Positions 11,146 through 21,549 of a stretch of 43,513 nucleotides of DNA are shown here, in pieces. Positions within the stretch are counted from its first letter, which is position 1. Every line of letters starts with the position of its first letter. This DNA comes from Bimuria novae-zelandiae CBS 107.79. Lineage: Eukaryota; Ascomycota; Dothideomycetes; Pleosporales; Didymosphaeriaceae. Under the pieces are notes generated by a model. It made no database searches. It was not told where the DNA came from and was given only the letters and a program-made list of their open reading frames with translations. Location: the NCBI GenBank assembly GCA_010015655.1, contig ML976671.1, positions 141,967 to 185,479 of the forward strand, in the 5' to 3' direction. The position numbers and the translations under genes were made by a program.

Positions 11146-11860
11146 GTTCACAGTTTTCGTGCATCGGCGTACTGTGGATTGCAACCTGTTCGTCCTTTCT
11201 GGACCCCTCATGATGTGACTTCCCATATTTAGCCGTAGATCTCCTAGTTCGATATTGTTCAGGGGCTCCAAAATCGTGTCTGCTGCATCGAGACCCGCCG
11301 GAAATGTCTCCAGCGTCAAAGTGAGTGCTGCTCTAGGTACTTTCCGAAGCACCTTGCAGATCGCTTCCCAGTTATGCTGAGACTTGCGAAATCTCCCCCC
11401 CCTCTCTCTTGGCCTTAGTGTTTCTGTGGTACTCGAACGATATCGGGTGGCAGCCAGGTGCATAGAAGATCTGTAAATTTCGAACAGTCGCTAGCGTCCT
11501 GGGGCGAAGGCGAGTGAGCCATCTCCTACCCCATACATCCTAAACGTTCACACACAGCGGGTTCTCACCACTCAAGATAGCGGTGCCGAGCTAATTCAAG
11601 TTTTTGCACACGCGAAGGATGCCTAACGGAAATCGTGGGTGGGTGCAAAACGGCTGGTACCTCTCGTCGTACATGCTTTCCTCGACGCAGGGATCAAGAT
11701 CTCTGTTCCTGCGAATTTCATTGAGTACCTGGGGTGGAAGTGTGATTCCGGAGCGCAAGCAGCATTCTAGACCACAATCCTGTAGTGAATTGCTGCGATC
11801 CTCATACCCGTATTCAAGGTGGTGTCGCGGGGCGTAATCTGGAAAAGTAACGAACGGCAT
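11146..11860 (-). pseudogene. F-box/2EXR-like relic 1 (stops and frameshift)
   Basis: This lies directly upstream of, and tandem with, the similar relic 2. Minus-strand reading gives LGILRVCKNLN, an in-frame TAG (11593-11591), then LGTAILSGENPLCVNV, a second in-frame TAG (11542-11540), then RWLTRLRPRTLATVRNLQIF, all in one frame. After a run of eight Cs (11395-11402 on plus) the frame changes and continues as NWEAICKVLRKVPRAALTL to about 11150. The RVCKxxxxLGxxILxxEN block resembles the middle of F-box/2EXR-like proteins. The N-terminal F-box part is not found. Stops in place of probable Gln codons fit C-to-T decay. Confidence 0.45.
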
Positions 11861-12662
11861 AGCTACGCATGGCTCTGTGGGCCTCGAGAGACGGATGCAT
11901 CACAGACGTGAGCGCTCCTTTGTTACGCTCGTCGGACATTCGCGGTAAAGTCCGCTTTCACGGAGAATTCTCTTGAGAAGATGGGTTGGCAAAGAAAGCA
12001 AAGAAGTATTCTGCTTTCTCTCCATGGCTGTGCTTCCCTTCCGTCGCCCGTAGAGAACGGGGATTTCGATGCTAGACACTGGCAGGGAGAGGTGGTAGAG
12101 GTCGACGATGAATCACGCCGAGAAGGCTGGTTCGTGGTGTAACCCAGATTCTTAACGTTGGCCGAGTGAGTGGATTGTTGAGAGCTGTTGGGAATGCGTG
12201 AGCGTGGTAAGCCCCACAAATTGTGGTGACTATACCCATCGTGACTGCTCCGTTCTCCAGGCAGTCATCACACGTGCGCCTAGGCACCCGTGCAGCGGTA
12301 GTTATGATTCGACGAGGTTCCACGTGTCTAGTGTTGAGGTTTAGCGTGTGGGCTGGATCCAATCTTGGAAGGGAGGAAGGGGTTGATCGTGACTGCTCAC
12401 CACAATCTATCAATGAGCATGGTTTCGACACCTAGGTATGTATCGACATGGATTAGTTTAGAAGTGGGACAGGAGGACTATTCTTGAATCATAAATTCCT
12501 TCCATTGAGTTACACCAGGCTTCACATGAGAGTGTGATGCTAGTCTACGCCTGTACTTTTACTGCTGTTCAAGCTAGGGGAGGTCTGACTAATCTTCCTT
12601 GCTCCTGAGCTAGATCTCACGAGCTCCACTACAATTAGGCACTCGATATCCTGGATAGATGG
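11861..12662. other. Gene-free region upstream of relic 1
   Basis: Open frames such as 12072-12431 minus carry no recognisable motif. The stretch may contain the further decayed N-terminus of relic 1, but I see no F-box-like block. Confidence 0.4.
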
Positions 12663-13248
12663 ATGCGATACTTGATGGGCTGCTGCGGGAGGTGGGAGCG
12701 TGAAATATGGTTAGGCTCAGCCTGTGCCTCGCCTACGTCACAGGTTGAGAAGCTTTTTCTTCTTGAAGGGAATACTCTCGTCATGACCAATGACAGAAAG
12801 GTCTTTGAGACCTTTGAAGAAGAACACAAAGATCACAGCCAAATCATTTGGTCAATCCAAGAACACCACTTCTCTATGCTGGGGGAAACGCATGGCTGCA
12901 ACTCAGCGCTGTCATGCGGTCTGCGAACTGAGGCCGCTCACCACGAGATTGACGTACACGACCTCGAAGTCGACGAAGTAGAGAACAACGATCCAGACGA
13001 CAGGTCCTTCGGGCTCGAAGTGTTGTGCATTTTGAGTCTATGTGCTGGCGCTGTGCGCTCCATGCGCGGCTACTGTGAAGTTGCAGTGTTCGCGAAGGAG
13101 AACAGACTGACAAACAAGGCCGCGTTCTATCTGGAGGATATAACTCAATCACGAGGTGTCGTTGCCCACTATCGTAAGTCGTACCTCGCGTCATTATCTG
13201 GAGAATGTCTAACGTCAAGTTGAAGGTCCGAAGCCATGTGGCGACTGA
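12663..13248 (+). CDS. Doubtful small hypothetical gene
   Basis: An open frame from the ATG at 12663 runs into a textbook small fungal intron at 13174-13219: donor GTAAGT, branch-like CTAAC seven bases before an AAG acceptor, 46 nt long. It then closes in frame at 13248, giving 179 residues. The product has an acidic middle (HDLEVDEVENNDPDD), a short hydrophobic patch (LEVLCILSLCAGAV) and no signal peptide or family I recognise. A competing 145-codon frame lies on the minus strand. The intron is the only positive evidence; transcription would decide. Confidence 0.3.
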
Positions 13249-13528
13249 TGAATACGAAGTCTTGCCAACGGCAGAGATGGCAAGTGTACCACAACAGGCG
13301 CAGACGTTCAAAACGGAGTGCTGGAGTAGCGCATGGTTGAGATGAGTGTTGTGTTGGACTGGTAGGGATAAGACAGCCTTTGCAGCTTACCGCTGCGGTT
13401 TTCCATCGTTGTAAACCGCAATTTCGATCATCTATAACAGGAAAAATATGAATGTCCAAGTCTCACGAGACAGGCAGTCGAGGAATAATTCGCTTGAAAT
13501 TGTATCATTACTTATCGTCTATATACGT

Positions 13529-14603
13529 CTAGAAAGGGATGGTAGGCACCCTGACCGATCCATTGGTCCGCTCGGGGTAGTGAATCGCGCCCTCGGCCTT
13601 GGCGCAGTTGGTGAAGTAAGTCGCTGAAGCGTCGGTAGGAATTGTTCTCATATCTTGCGGTCGCCCATATGCCTTCACGATACGTTAGTATGATATCACG
13701 CAAAATATTGGACAGTGCTTACGTATTCGTAGTACCACACTTCCGAGAGCACAGTGTACCCATTATCCGTACTGTTCTTTCCGGCCGCAGTGGTATTAAA
13801 GCGTGGCCCTGTGCAGCCAATGAACGGTAATCCACCATGCTGCTTAACAAGTGGGTCACGGATATCCGCATACGAGTAAGTGGTACTGTTGGATGGCGTG
13901 ATATCGGCGTCTTTCAACCAGGCGAAAGTCGGGAAACGCTTGTAGTAGCGAATCGCCGTCTCGAAGAAGTCAACAACTTCTTCGTGCTTGCGGTACTGGG
14001 GGCCATAGCAGGCAACGTTGAAAGTCGAGTAGCAAGTAGCATGCTTTGAGAACTCATGACCCCAGAACCCAGGGTTGTCCTGGTTCTGAGCGATCCAGAA
14101 ATTGTCCATGTATTCCAGCAAGTCGTATTTTCCAAAGGGTTCGAGGAAAGTTCCAATATTACTCCCATTGTAAGCTGGGACGGGAACCCCGTCGGGCTTT
14201 CCAGTGGTAGTGTTCGGTGACGGTATGGGATCATATTGGCGAGTGAGATCACAGTACTGGGTGTAGGATCCGTTACAAAAATCCGGCCAAAGACCATGGA
14301 GTGTCCAAGTATCTTGGGGTAACAGCTGGCTCTCACTCTCTCCGCCTGTGTATGTTGTTAGATCTTTTCGGACATCCCCTTCATTTCATGCTCACCAGTA
14401 TATGTGCTCCAGAATTGAGTGGATAGTAAAAGACCACCGAAGGTCTCAACACAGCAAGAATCTACGAGCGACGGATTTTGGGGTGGACATGAGAGGAGAG
14501 GGGTCTGGAGTTCGCATGTATGGTTGTAAGGGCTTTGGTCCGGGTAAAGTTGCGCGGATGCGCTGCTGGCAAGTACAGCTGCTGCCGCGAAGGTAGAACG
14601 CAT
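13529..14603 (-). CDS. Secreted ribonuclease T2
   Basis: Three exons (14603-14396, 14345-13723, 13672-13529 descending) give 324 residues. The N-terminus MRSTFAAAAVLASSASAQ is a classic signal peptide. Both RNase T2 active-site blocks are present: CAS I TWTLHGLWPDFC (His about 86) and CAS II GFWGHEFSKHATC (His 166, Glu 167, Lys 170, His 171). Several Cys residues fit the family disulfides, and Asn-x-Ser/Thr sites suggest glycosylation. Family members are base-nonspecific endoribonucleases that cleave RNA via 2',3'-cyclic phosphates, extracellularly or in the vacuole. Introns have GTGAGC/CAG and GTAAGC/AAG borders. The start at 14603 is preferred because the upstream in-frame extension begins only with TTG. 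Confidence 0.95.
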
Positions 14604-15423
14604 TTTGGTTACCAAATGACAATTCTGGCAGCGAAACCAAGGAGGTGATTGAAGAGAATGCGGAGTGTGAACAGTTCAAACTCTTTGGCCACGGCCTGGT
14701 ACAACTTATGTGGTCGGCGCGCGTGAAGCTCTTTTCCTTATCAGGAAGGTCCCTTGCCCAGATTCAGTTGGGGCGAACAGCGACGGTACCTGCAGCGTAA
14801 GCTAAGGGCAGACCATGTTCCCTCGTGCTCTTTTCATTGGATACGCGATCGATAAGAGCGCGGAAATAGAGTCGAGAAACGATGGCGGCGCCGAGTGAAA
14901 GGTGGACCATCGGCCACAGCGGGCAAGAGGCACTTGTGTGGCGAGAAGCAATGAACAGAGGCAAATAGCACGAACATAGATCCTGCAGACGAACTGCATC
15001 ATAGTGGCTGGACAGCATCCCAAGGCCTGGCCGCTGGGAGTCTGTGGTGGGTGAATTGGATTTGTAGTAGCTTGCACCAATCATGGCTCCAGCTGAAAGC
15101 GGTACATGTGACATTTTGCCAAGGCTCTAAGAAGACACGGATGAAGCATCCCTCACTCAGACGTCATCAGCACGCTGGCTACTGTACGGCGCCCACCAGC
15201 AGAGGGGCCAAAAGATCGTGATTTCCAGTTCTCATTCCTGCCGAAATACATATCTTGCCCTCCCGAAGGTCGGTGCCGCGGACCAACAATTGTGCCGAAA
15301 CGACCTGTTTGACCCGTTCCCCGTCTAAACTCCATCATATACATCATCATTTCTTCCATCCGTGGTAATGTACTTCGCAGGAGAGCCCCCGCAGCGCTCA
15401 GAGCCTCCGTTCCGCGAAAGACT
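14604..15423. other. Divergent promoter region
   Basis: This 820-bp stretch separates the divergent RNase T2 and metallo-hydrolase genes. Small open frames on the minus strand (14764-15114, 15153-15434) lack recognisable features. I see no distinct site. Confidence 0.5.
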
Positions 15424-16572
15424 ATGTCTACCACCGTGACACCGTTACCACCACGACGACCGGACTCTTATCGAACCCCACCTGCGCATCATGTTGGCGA
15501 CCCTCCTACGTCCTTCCGAAACCCATGGCTGTCATATTCGAACACAACCGTAAATAAAATAATCAAAACACGGTTTGGCTCTGCAAAGAACTTCGTCGCT
15601 GTCCCTGCCGACCGCGTAGGGCTCGTTGAAGTGCGCCAACCAGATTTTGGTGTACATAAGGATGGGCTGAAGGCAACCTGGATAGGCCATGCAAGCTTCT
15701 TAATTGAGACGCCAAAGGTGGAAGGCGCAAAAAGAGGAATGCGAATCTTGCTCGATCCCGTGTGGAGCGAGCGTATGGGACCTTATGGTATGGTGGGACC
15801 TGTTCGATTCACGCCTACGCCCTGTTCGCTCGACGACCTCCCCGACGTCGATGCTGTATGCATCAGTCATGACCATTATGACCATCTTGACTCGGATACA
15901 TTAAGGAAGCTGAATATGAGGCATAATGGGAGACTGAAGTATTTCTGTGGGCTGGGCGTGAAGGCGGTCTTGACTGGCTTGGGTGTTGGCATCAGAGCAG
16001 AACAAGTGACGGAAATGGACTGGTGGGATACGGTCCGCGTGGAAGCACATGGCATCAACAGCGCTGATCTAGTTTGCACCCCCGCGCAACATCGCAGTGG
16101 GAGAACGCCGTGGAACTTTGATGGGACTCTCTGGTGCTCCTGGGCCATCTCAGAAGTTCCAGAAGGAGGCAAGAAGCTCTTCTTTGCGGGCGACACCGGC
16201 TACTGTCACGTCACATCCGACGACGAACCATCGCATCACAATGCGCCGCATCCTCCCTGCCCCGCCTTCGCTGAGATCGGCGAGCTATACGGACCTTTTG
16301 ACCTCGCTCTGCTACCTATTGGCTGCTTTTCGCCTCGATCCCTACTGTCCGGCCAGCACTCTTCGCCCGACGATTCTATCGCTATACATATAGATGTGAG
16401 AAGCAAGAAGAGCATTGGTATGCACTATGGAACCATCAGAGGAGGCATCAGCATAAACTACGAGCCGGTGACTGAGCCAGCACAACGTTTCAAGAAGGCC
16501 GCTGAGGCGGAGGGATTACACTGGGGCACGGAGATTGGCTTGTGCGATATTGGGGAGACGGTCACTGTATAA
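15424..16572 (+). CDS. NAPE-PLD-like metallo-beta-lactamase-fold hydrolase
   Basis: A single exon of 382 codons. The metallo-beta-lactamase zinc signature HxHxDH is complete (SHDHYDHLD, residues about 149-154), followed by TPAQHRSGRTPWN (His about 223), FFAGDTGYC (Asp about 257) and MHYGTIRGG (His about 334), which together supply the di-zinc ligands. The order and the WIGHASFLIE and LDPVWSER blocks match the N-acyl-phosphatidylethanolamine-hydrolysing phospholipase D-like branch (yeast relative Fmp30). Family members hydrolyse N-acyl-phosphatidylethanolamine, but bacterial UlaG-like hydrolases are close, so the substrate here is inferred. There is no obvious targeting signal. Confidence 0.88.
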   Translation: MSTTVTPLPPRRPDSYRTPPAHHVGDPPTSFRNPWLSYSNTTVNKIIKTRFGSAKNFVAVPADRVGLVEVRQPDFGVHKDGLKATWIGHASFLIETPKVEGAKRGMRILLDPVWSERMGPYGMVGPVRFTPTPCSLDDLPDVDAVCISHDHYDHLDSDTLRKLNMRHNGRLKYFCGLGVKAVLTGLGVGIRAEQVTEMDWWDTVRVEAHGINSADLVCTPAQHRSGRTPWNFDGTLWCSWAISEVPEGGKKLFFAGDTGYCHVTSDDEPSHHNAPHPPCPAFAEIGELYGPFDLALLPIGCFSPRSLLSGQHSSPDDSIAIHIDVRSKKSIGMHYGTIRGGISINYEPVTEPAQRFKKAAEAEGLHWGTEIGLCDIGETVTV

Positions 16573-17041
16573 GTCCGCTTGGTATGACGACTGCTTATTT
16601 CACTACATTTAGCGGCCCTACTTACTCGATAAATTTGTATGCTGGTAGGACTTAGCAATATTACCTTTGAAGCGCCATAAGAAAGGACCGTATCCAGTGA
16701 CCAAAGTTGCGCGCTAGGCATCCACGGGCCAGACTTACATATCGCATTCAGGTTCATGGAATCGGACGCTGCTCAGGGCTAGGGCATGCCCCAGACCGTT
16801 TACACGGCCTATCCCTCATTGAGTACGAGCTGATCGAAATTCTAGGCATCAGCGCCCCACACAATACCACTACCGATGCTCATTGGCTAGGACCATCCAC
16901 CACCGTTCAGCTTCGATAGGCAGAAGCTGGGTGCCTTGATTGTAACTCACCATATCTTTGTTCATAAAGCTTTCTTATGCTCAAACATGAGGGCCTTAGA
17001 CTACACTTCGACCGTCCATTCCAGCTCTCTTTTCAGTATAC
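16573..17041. other. Intergenic region
   Basis: This lies between two genes on the plus strand. No additional gene or repeat is seen; short open frames at 16707-17121 are featureless. Confidence 0.5.
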
Positions 17042-18070
17042 ATGAACTCGTCCCTAGATCACGAACCCTGGGATTTCGTCCAACCTGTCCTGATCATGCC
17101 TACCACTCTTGCAGATACTGAGCAACAGCCTCCCGCCAAATCTGCGGAGCCTCAAGCCGGACCCAACACTACCACCAAGATGAGCGAGCCAACAGCTCCT
17201 GAGCAAACAGGCGTGCCTAGGCTAGAGCGCAACGAAATAGGAGACTATGTCTCTATAGGCGACGTAGAATATTCCCAGCGCGGAGCATCCCGCCCTGTCG
17301 ACTTGTTCGCTGAATTCGTCCCTCCGCCTCATTTACATCCCGCTGCACGTCGCGTCCCACCACCACCACCAAGGCGATACAACTACTCGCCTTCTCCCCC
17401 ACGCTACCATGACCCACCATTCGTATCGACGCCACAACTGGACACATCCTCCCAGCTCCTGGATTTCATCCATTACGACGGTGTTGTAAAACTTCCGTTC
17501 CCAGCTCAGTCGCACATTTTCATTACCACTTTTCCGTTCACCAACAAGCATGTGCAAGAATGGAGCTGGCTCTTTCAACTAGATATCGAGGAGAAATATC
17601 TTCATAAGCCGACCGAGGTCACCGATGATGATGTCGACAGCGAAACTGAGTGGTACTCCAACGAGCGTCGCGGCCGCATCAATCGCCCCATCCGGATGCA
17701 TCGTGGCCGTCGCGATCGCTTTCCCAATTTCGATAACACTATTGACTTCGCTTCCGTGTATCTCTCTCGCGCGCTTGATCGTACTGTTATTCCTGAGGCG
17801 TCTGAGAAGGACTTTACGTATATTATCGTGGTGAAGAATCGTGGGATGTCTGGTGGCGGCGCGAAGAAGCTGACTGCGGACAGCCGCAAGGCTGCGGGCA
17901 TTCTGATGTACTATGAGGCGCTGATCGGGAATTCCGTGGCCTTTGTGGGGGCTGTGAGGGAAGTGACAGATGATGGGGAGAATGTGAAGACGCGGACGTA
18001 CAAAAAGGTGGACAGTGTCTATGAAGCCGTGAAAGCAGCGGAGGAAGGGGTGTTTGGTGTCCTCTGTTGA
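17042..18070 (+). CDS. Conserved fungal protein of unknown function
   Basis: An intron-less frame of 342 codons. In-frame ATGs at 17096 and 17180 are alternative starts. The N-terminal 130 residues are Pro/Gln/Ser-rich and probably disordered, with a polyproline run (RVPPPPPRR, about 105-110). From about residue 135 on, a folded region follows with alternating hydrophobic strands (LLDFIHYDGVVKLPFPAQSH, HIFITTFPF), an acidic loop, a basic Arg-rich segment and a C-terminal helical part (LTADSRKAAGILMYYEALIG). No catalytic motif or family is recognised. Confidence 0.7.
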   Translation: MNSSLDHEPWDFVQPVLIMPTTLADTEQQPPAKSAEPQAGPNTTTKMSEPTAPEQTGVPRLERNEIGDYVSIGDVEYSQRGASRPVDLFAEFVPPPHLHPAARRVPPPPPRRYNYSPSPPRYHDPPFVSTPQLDTSSQLLDFIHYDGVVKLPFPAQSHIFITTFPFTNKHVQEWSWLFQLDIEEKYLHKPTEVTDDDVDSETEWYSNERRGRINRPIRMHRGRRDRFPNFDNTIDFASVYLSRALDRTVIPEASEKDFTYIIVVKNRGMSGGGAKKLTADSRKAAGILMYYEALIGNSVAFVGAVREVTDDGENVKTRTYKKVDSVYEAVKAAEEGVFGVLC

Positions 18071-18597
18071 TTCCGACCTCGTCACTGTTTGAAGGCACGA
18101 TCTACTTCTGCAGAATATAATCAGTTATACTAGTTTTTAAATCAGTTCATGCGTCTTTTGAGGCTTTCATGACCGTGGGAAAGTACCGCGAGCTCAAGCT
18201 AAAGTAAAACCCTCTGCCGCCCCGTGTGAAGTCAAGTTAGAAACGGTTAGAATTCGCGATTGCATGTTGTTCTCGTATGCTTGCAGATAAATATTGGGCT
18301 TTGGAGATGTGGTAGTAGATGTCACGTTGTAATTGGCTCACTGCGTCAGCTCCATGCAGCACGCTGCAAAGGCGCTTACGGGGCGAAAACGCCTCGTCAT
18401 GCCTTGATCTTTAGCTGACATCCTCGTCGCTACCAAACCCGACCCTGCACCATTTCCTGTTCGTAGATTTAAGTCTGCCGAGGCACCTCTATCACGACTA
18501 CCACAGGCCTAGCTGCTCGCTATTCTCTTCGAATGCATGGGGCAGCCCGGCTTCTTCCTCAGTCCCGAGGTATCTAAGTGCGCGCTCACTCTTCAAC
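18071..18597. other. Intergenic region
   Basis: No gene or repeat recognised between the unknown gene and the STAND pseudogene. Confidence 0.5.
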
Positions 18598-21549
18598 ATG
18601 GACCCTTTGGCAGGACATTCTTTGGCATGTAACATCATGCAGGTCATCCAGTTCTCAGTTGAGACCCTGGTTGTATTCAAACGCATTCATGAGGAGAGCT
18701 CTCCAGATCCTTACACGGGCGCTAACACTCAGTCCCTGGTGGAAGCCGTTGATAGGCTCAAATCGACGCTTGGAACGTCGAGTGCGAGGAGATCGACTCC
18801 AAAAAAAGGGGACTCTTGCCGGAGTCGCTACTGAGATCATCACTGTAGCGGATAAGCTGAGTACCAAGATTCAAAAATATGAGCCTTCTGGAAAGGGGTT
18901 GAAAACGATGGCGTTGCGAAAGACTCTTTCCTACCTGAAAAACAAAAGCGACGTCGAGAAACTTTCCCGGCAGCTCGACAGGCTGCAAGACCGGATGCAA
19001 TCGGAGGTTCTGATCGACTTACGGCAGATGTTGAAGGAGAGCGAGGCTGATATGACTGGCCAATTACAAAAGCTGAATCACGACCTCCAAAATTTATACC
19101 GCCCTATTGTGGCAGGGCAGACGAAATTGGAGGACCTTGTGGAACAGAAGTCTGGGAGGATTAAAGCCGCCATCACAGAAGAAGCGCAAAAGATGAGAGA
19201 AAATGCCACTCAGCGCGCCTAGGAGATGGAGAATCTCATAAAAACGACATAACGCGAGCATACCAATAGTGCAGCTTACAAGCAATTCGCTGAAAGCTTT
19301 CGTTTCCCGCAGTTCAATGCCAGACGCAATATGATTGAGATCGCACACAAGGAAACGTTCGAATGGATCTTCTAGGAAAGGCTGACGGATCATCAATGCA
19401 ATGGCTCCCCAAACTGGCTTCGACACGGTGCCGGAGTCTACTGGATTAGCGGCAAAGCGGGGGCTGGAAAAAGCACCTTATTAAAGTTCCTACTTAACTA
19501 CAGCAAGACTTAACAGTTGCTTAATAAGAGTGGTTCAGAAACAATAACCATCTCAGTTTTCACATGGAGCGTTGGAAATCAGACGCAAAAAAGCTTAGCC
19601 GGTGTACTGTGCACTCTTCTTCATCAGATCCTTTCTCAGTTCATCGATATCTATACCGTCATGCTCGGCGGTCATAGAACGGCTTTCGAGTCCAAAAGAG
19701 AGCATTCGGACTGGTCTTTGAACGAACTTGAAGCCCTCTTTCTGGCAGCTGTGAAAAGTTCTACACGACCAATATGCGCCTTTATCGATGGTTTGGATGG
19801 GATCGATCAATCAGACCCAGCAGAAGTTACAAAGTTGATGAACTGGCTGCTACAAACTGCTCAGCTACAAAAAACCAAGATCTGTGCTTCTAGCCGCCCC
19901 GAAAGTATCTTCCTGAATCGGCTGCATAAATTCCGGCATCTGCGGGTCCAGGACCTTACAGAAAAGGATATACAGACGCACGTACGCAGTACCTTGGATG
20001 AAATTAACTTCGGTGTCCTAGTTCCCGACAATGGACTCTGGAAACTGAGCGATGGCATTGTTCGGAGAGCTGAGGGCATGTTCCTATGGGTTCACCTAGT
20101 CATTGGGCATATCAGAACAGACGCGGAGTACTATTCGAGCTGGACTTCTTTGATTCAAAGAGTAGACGAGCTACCATCTTCTCCGTCTTCCCTATACGAG
20201 ATGGTGTGGGGTCACCGGAATGGAAACAGCAGCATCAATCGCGCCGAAACAGCGTATTATCTGAATGCGTTGCTTATCGATGGAAGGGACAACCTGCTCC
20301 AAGTCATGCTGGAATGCAACGTTGATATGCAGCAAAAGATATTGTAGGGTGGAGAACCTGTGTCAAGCATATTTCTTGTGACGGTGTAATGGCTCTTACT
20401 CGATGAGATGGTTACTCCTACCCTTGCTTAGTTGCCACTCACCTTTCTGAGAGGGCTACACCTATCTGGGACTAGCGATGTTTACGCTCGTACACATACA
20501 TACTCGGTAGCTTCTAGATAGTACACCCTCCAGCAGAAGAATTCCACAATCTTTTCTACTGCGCACCAGCCGTTCGGCCCACCGCGACATTTCTGCTTGA
20601 AGAGTGCTCCCGCTTCGACGTCAGTGTAACGGCCAGGTGTGGTGGGCTAGTTTCAAGCAGCGGTATACCTTTATCGGGGTCACTACCACAATCTTCTGAC
20701 AGGCGCGGAGAGTTTGCAAATCGATTGTTAAGCCCTATTGAACCGCTTAATACATTTTCCATGGCTTTCGCTCACCGAAGCGCCACCGACTTTTTGCGAA
20801 GCACCGAAAAAGGTTTCGAGATCTTGAAGTACGATACAGTATCTGCGTTGGAGCGCTTTCTCCATGTTCTAAAATCTTGGTTATGCTTTGGAATACTTAC
20901 ACGGCATATTGATACTATTGAAACAGCCATGAAGCTGGCTTCACCCATTTTTCTCACCTTTCCGGAATGGTTGTTTCCATGTAGCCGCCTTCGATATGCT
21001 GGTCGAGGCTTATTGCAGAAGGCCTGAGTGGAGAGTTCCCACATCCAATTCAGGGCAACGAAACATCGCGCATTTGAGCAGCCATGTTAGCGCTTGTTTC
21101 ACCAATGCAGGACTCTTTGAGCAATTCAATGAGTGCTTGTCGCTTTCATCCCCTACGGATCGATGGCACAGTACCTCTTCAAATTTATGGAGAAGAAATG
21201 GCCCGAGCAGGTCGATACGAAAAAGCGTCGACTTATTTGGGAGCTTCTGTTGAGCAAATTCAACGATAATGCCAGCACTTGCCCAAACGGAGAGATCTTC
21301 TTAACTTCCGTCGGAATGGATGTTCGGTGGGAAAAGAAATGGGGACGCCCAACACTGGCCAATTTTGGGCTTGACGAATGGAGTGGAAAGAGTTTACTCC
21401 TCACAGTAATGAAGGCTAGCCAATATTTAGACAGTCAGGATCCGATGAAGGTGCCGGCAGATGGACGATACGTGGGGAATTTGTCCCCATTTTTGCGCGT
21501 CAACGACATCGACTGGTTTTTTCACCCAAAATATGAAAGATTCGACTAG
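18598..21549 (+). pseudogene. NACHT-type STAND (NLR-like) pseudogene
   Basis: Reading from MDPLAGHSLACNIMQVIQF, the N-terminus matches the helical domain common in fungal NACHT proteins. A frameshift near the A-run at about 18800 moves the frame, which continues with ATEIITVADKLSTKIQKY and coiled-coil-like helices. Four in-frame stops follow (19220, 19250, 19373, 19511), all in the same frame as the P-loop WISGKAGAGKSTLLKFLL (19438-19491) and the Walker B-like PICAFIDGLDGID (about 19768-19806). After another stop at 20345 the frame shifts; RCGGLV and FAHRSATDFL (about 20630-20790) and a C-terminal part to 21549 can still be followed through more shifts. Degraded similarity may reach about 22030. 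Such proteins act in heterokaryon incompatibility and innate-type signalling; this copy cannot encode one. Confidence 0.85.

Noticed and set aside
12874..13311. 145-codon minus-strand frame
   Set aside because: Arg/Ser-rich shadow frame opposite the better-supported spliced plus-strand model; no recognisable feature.
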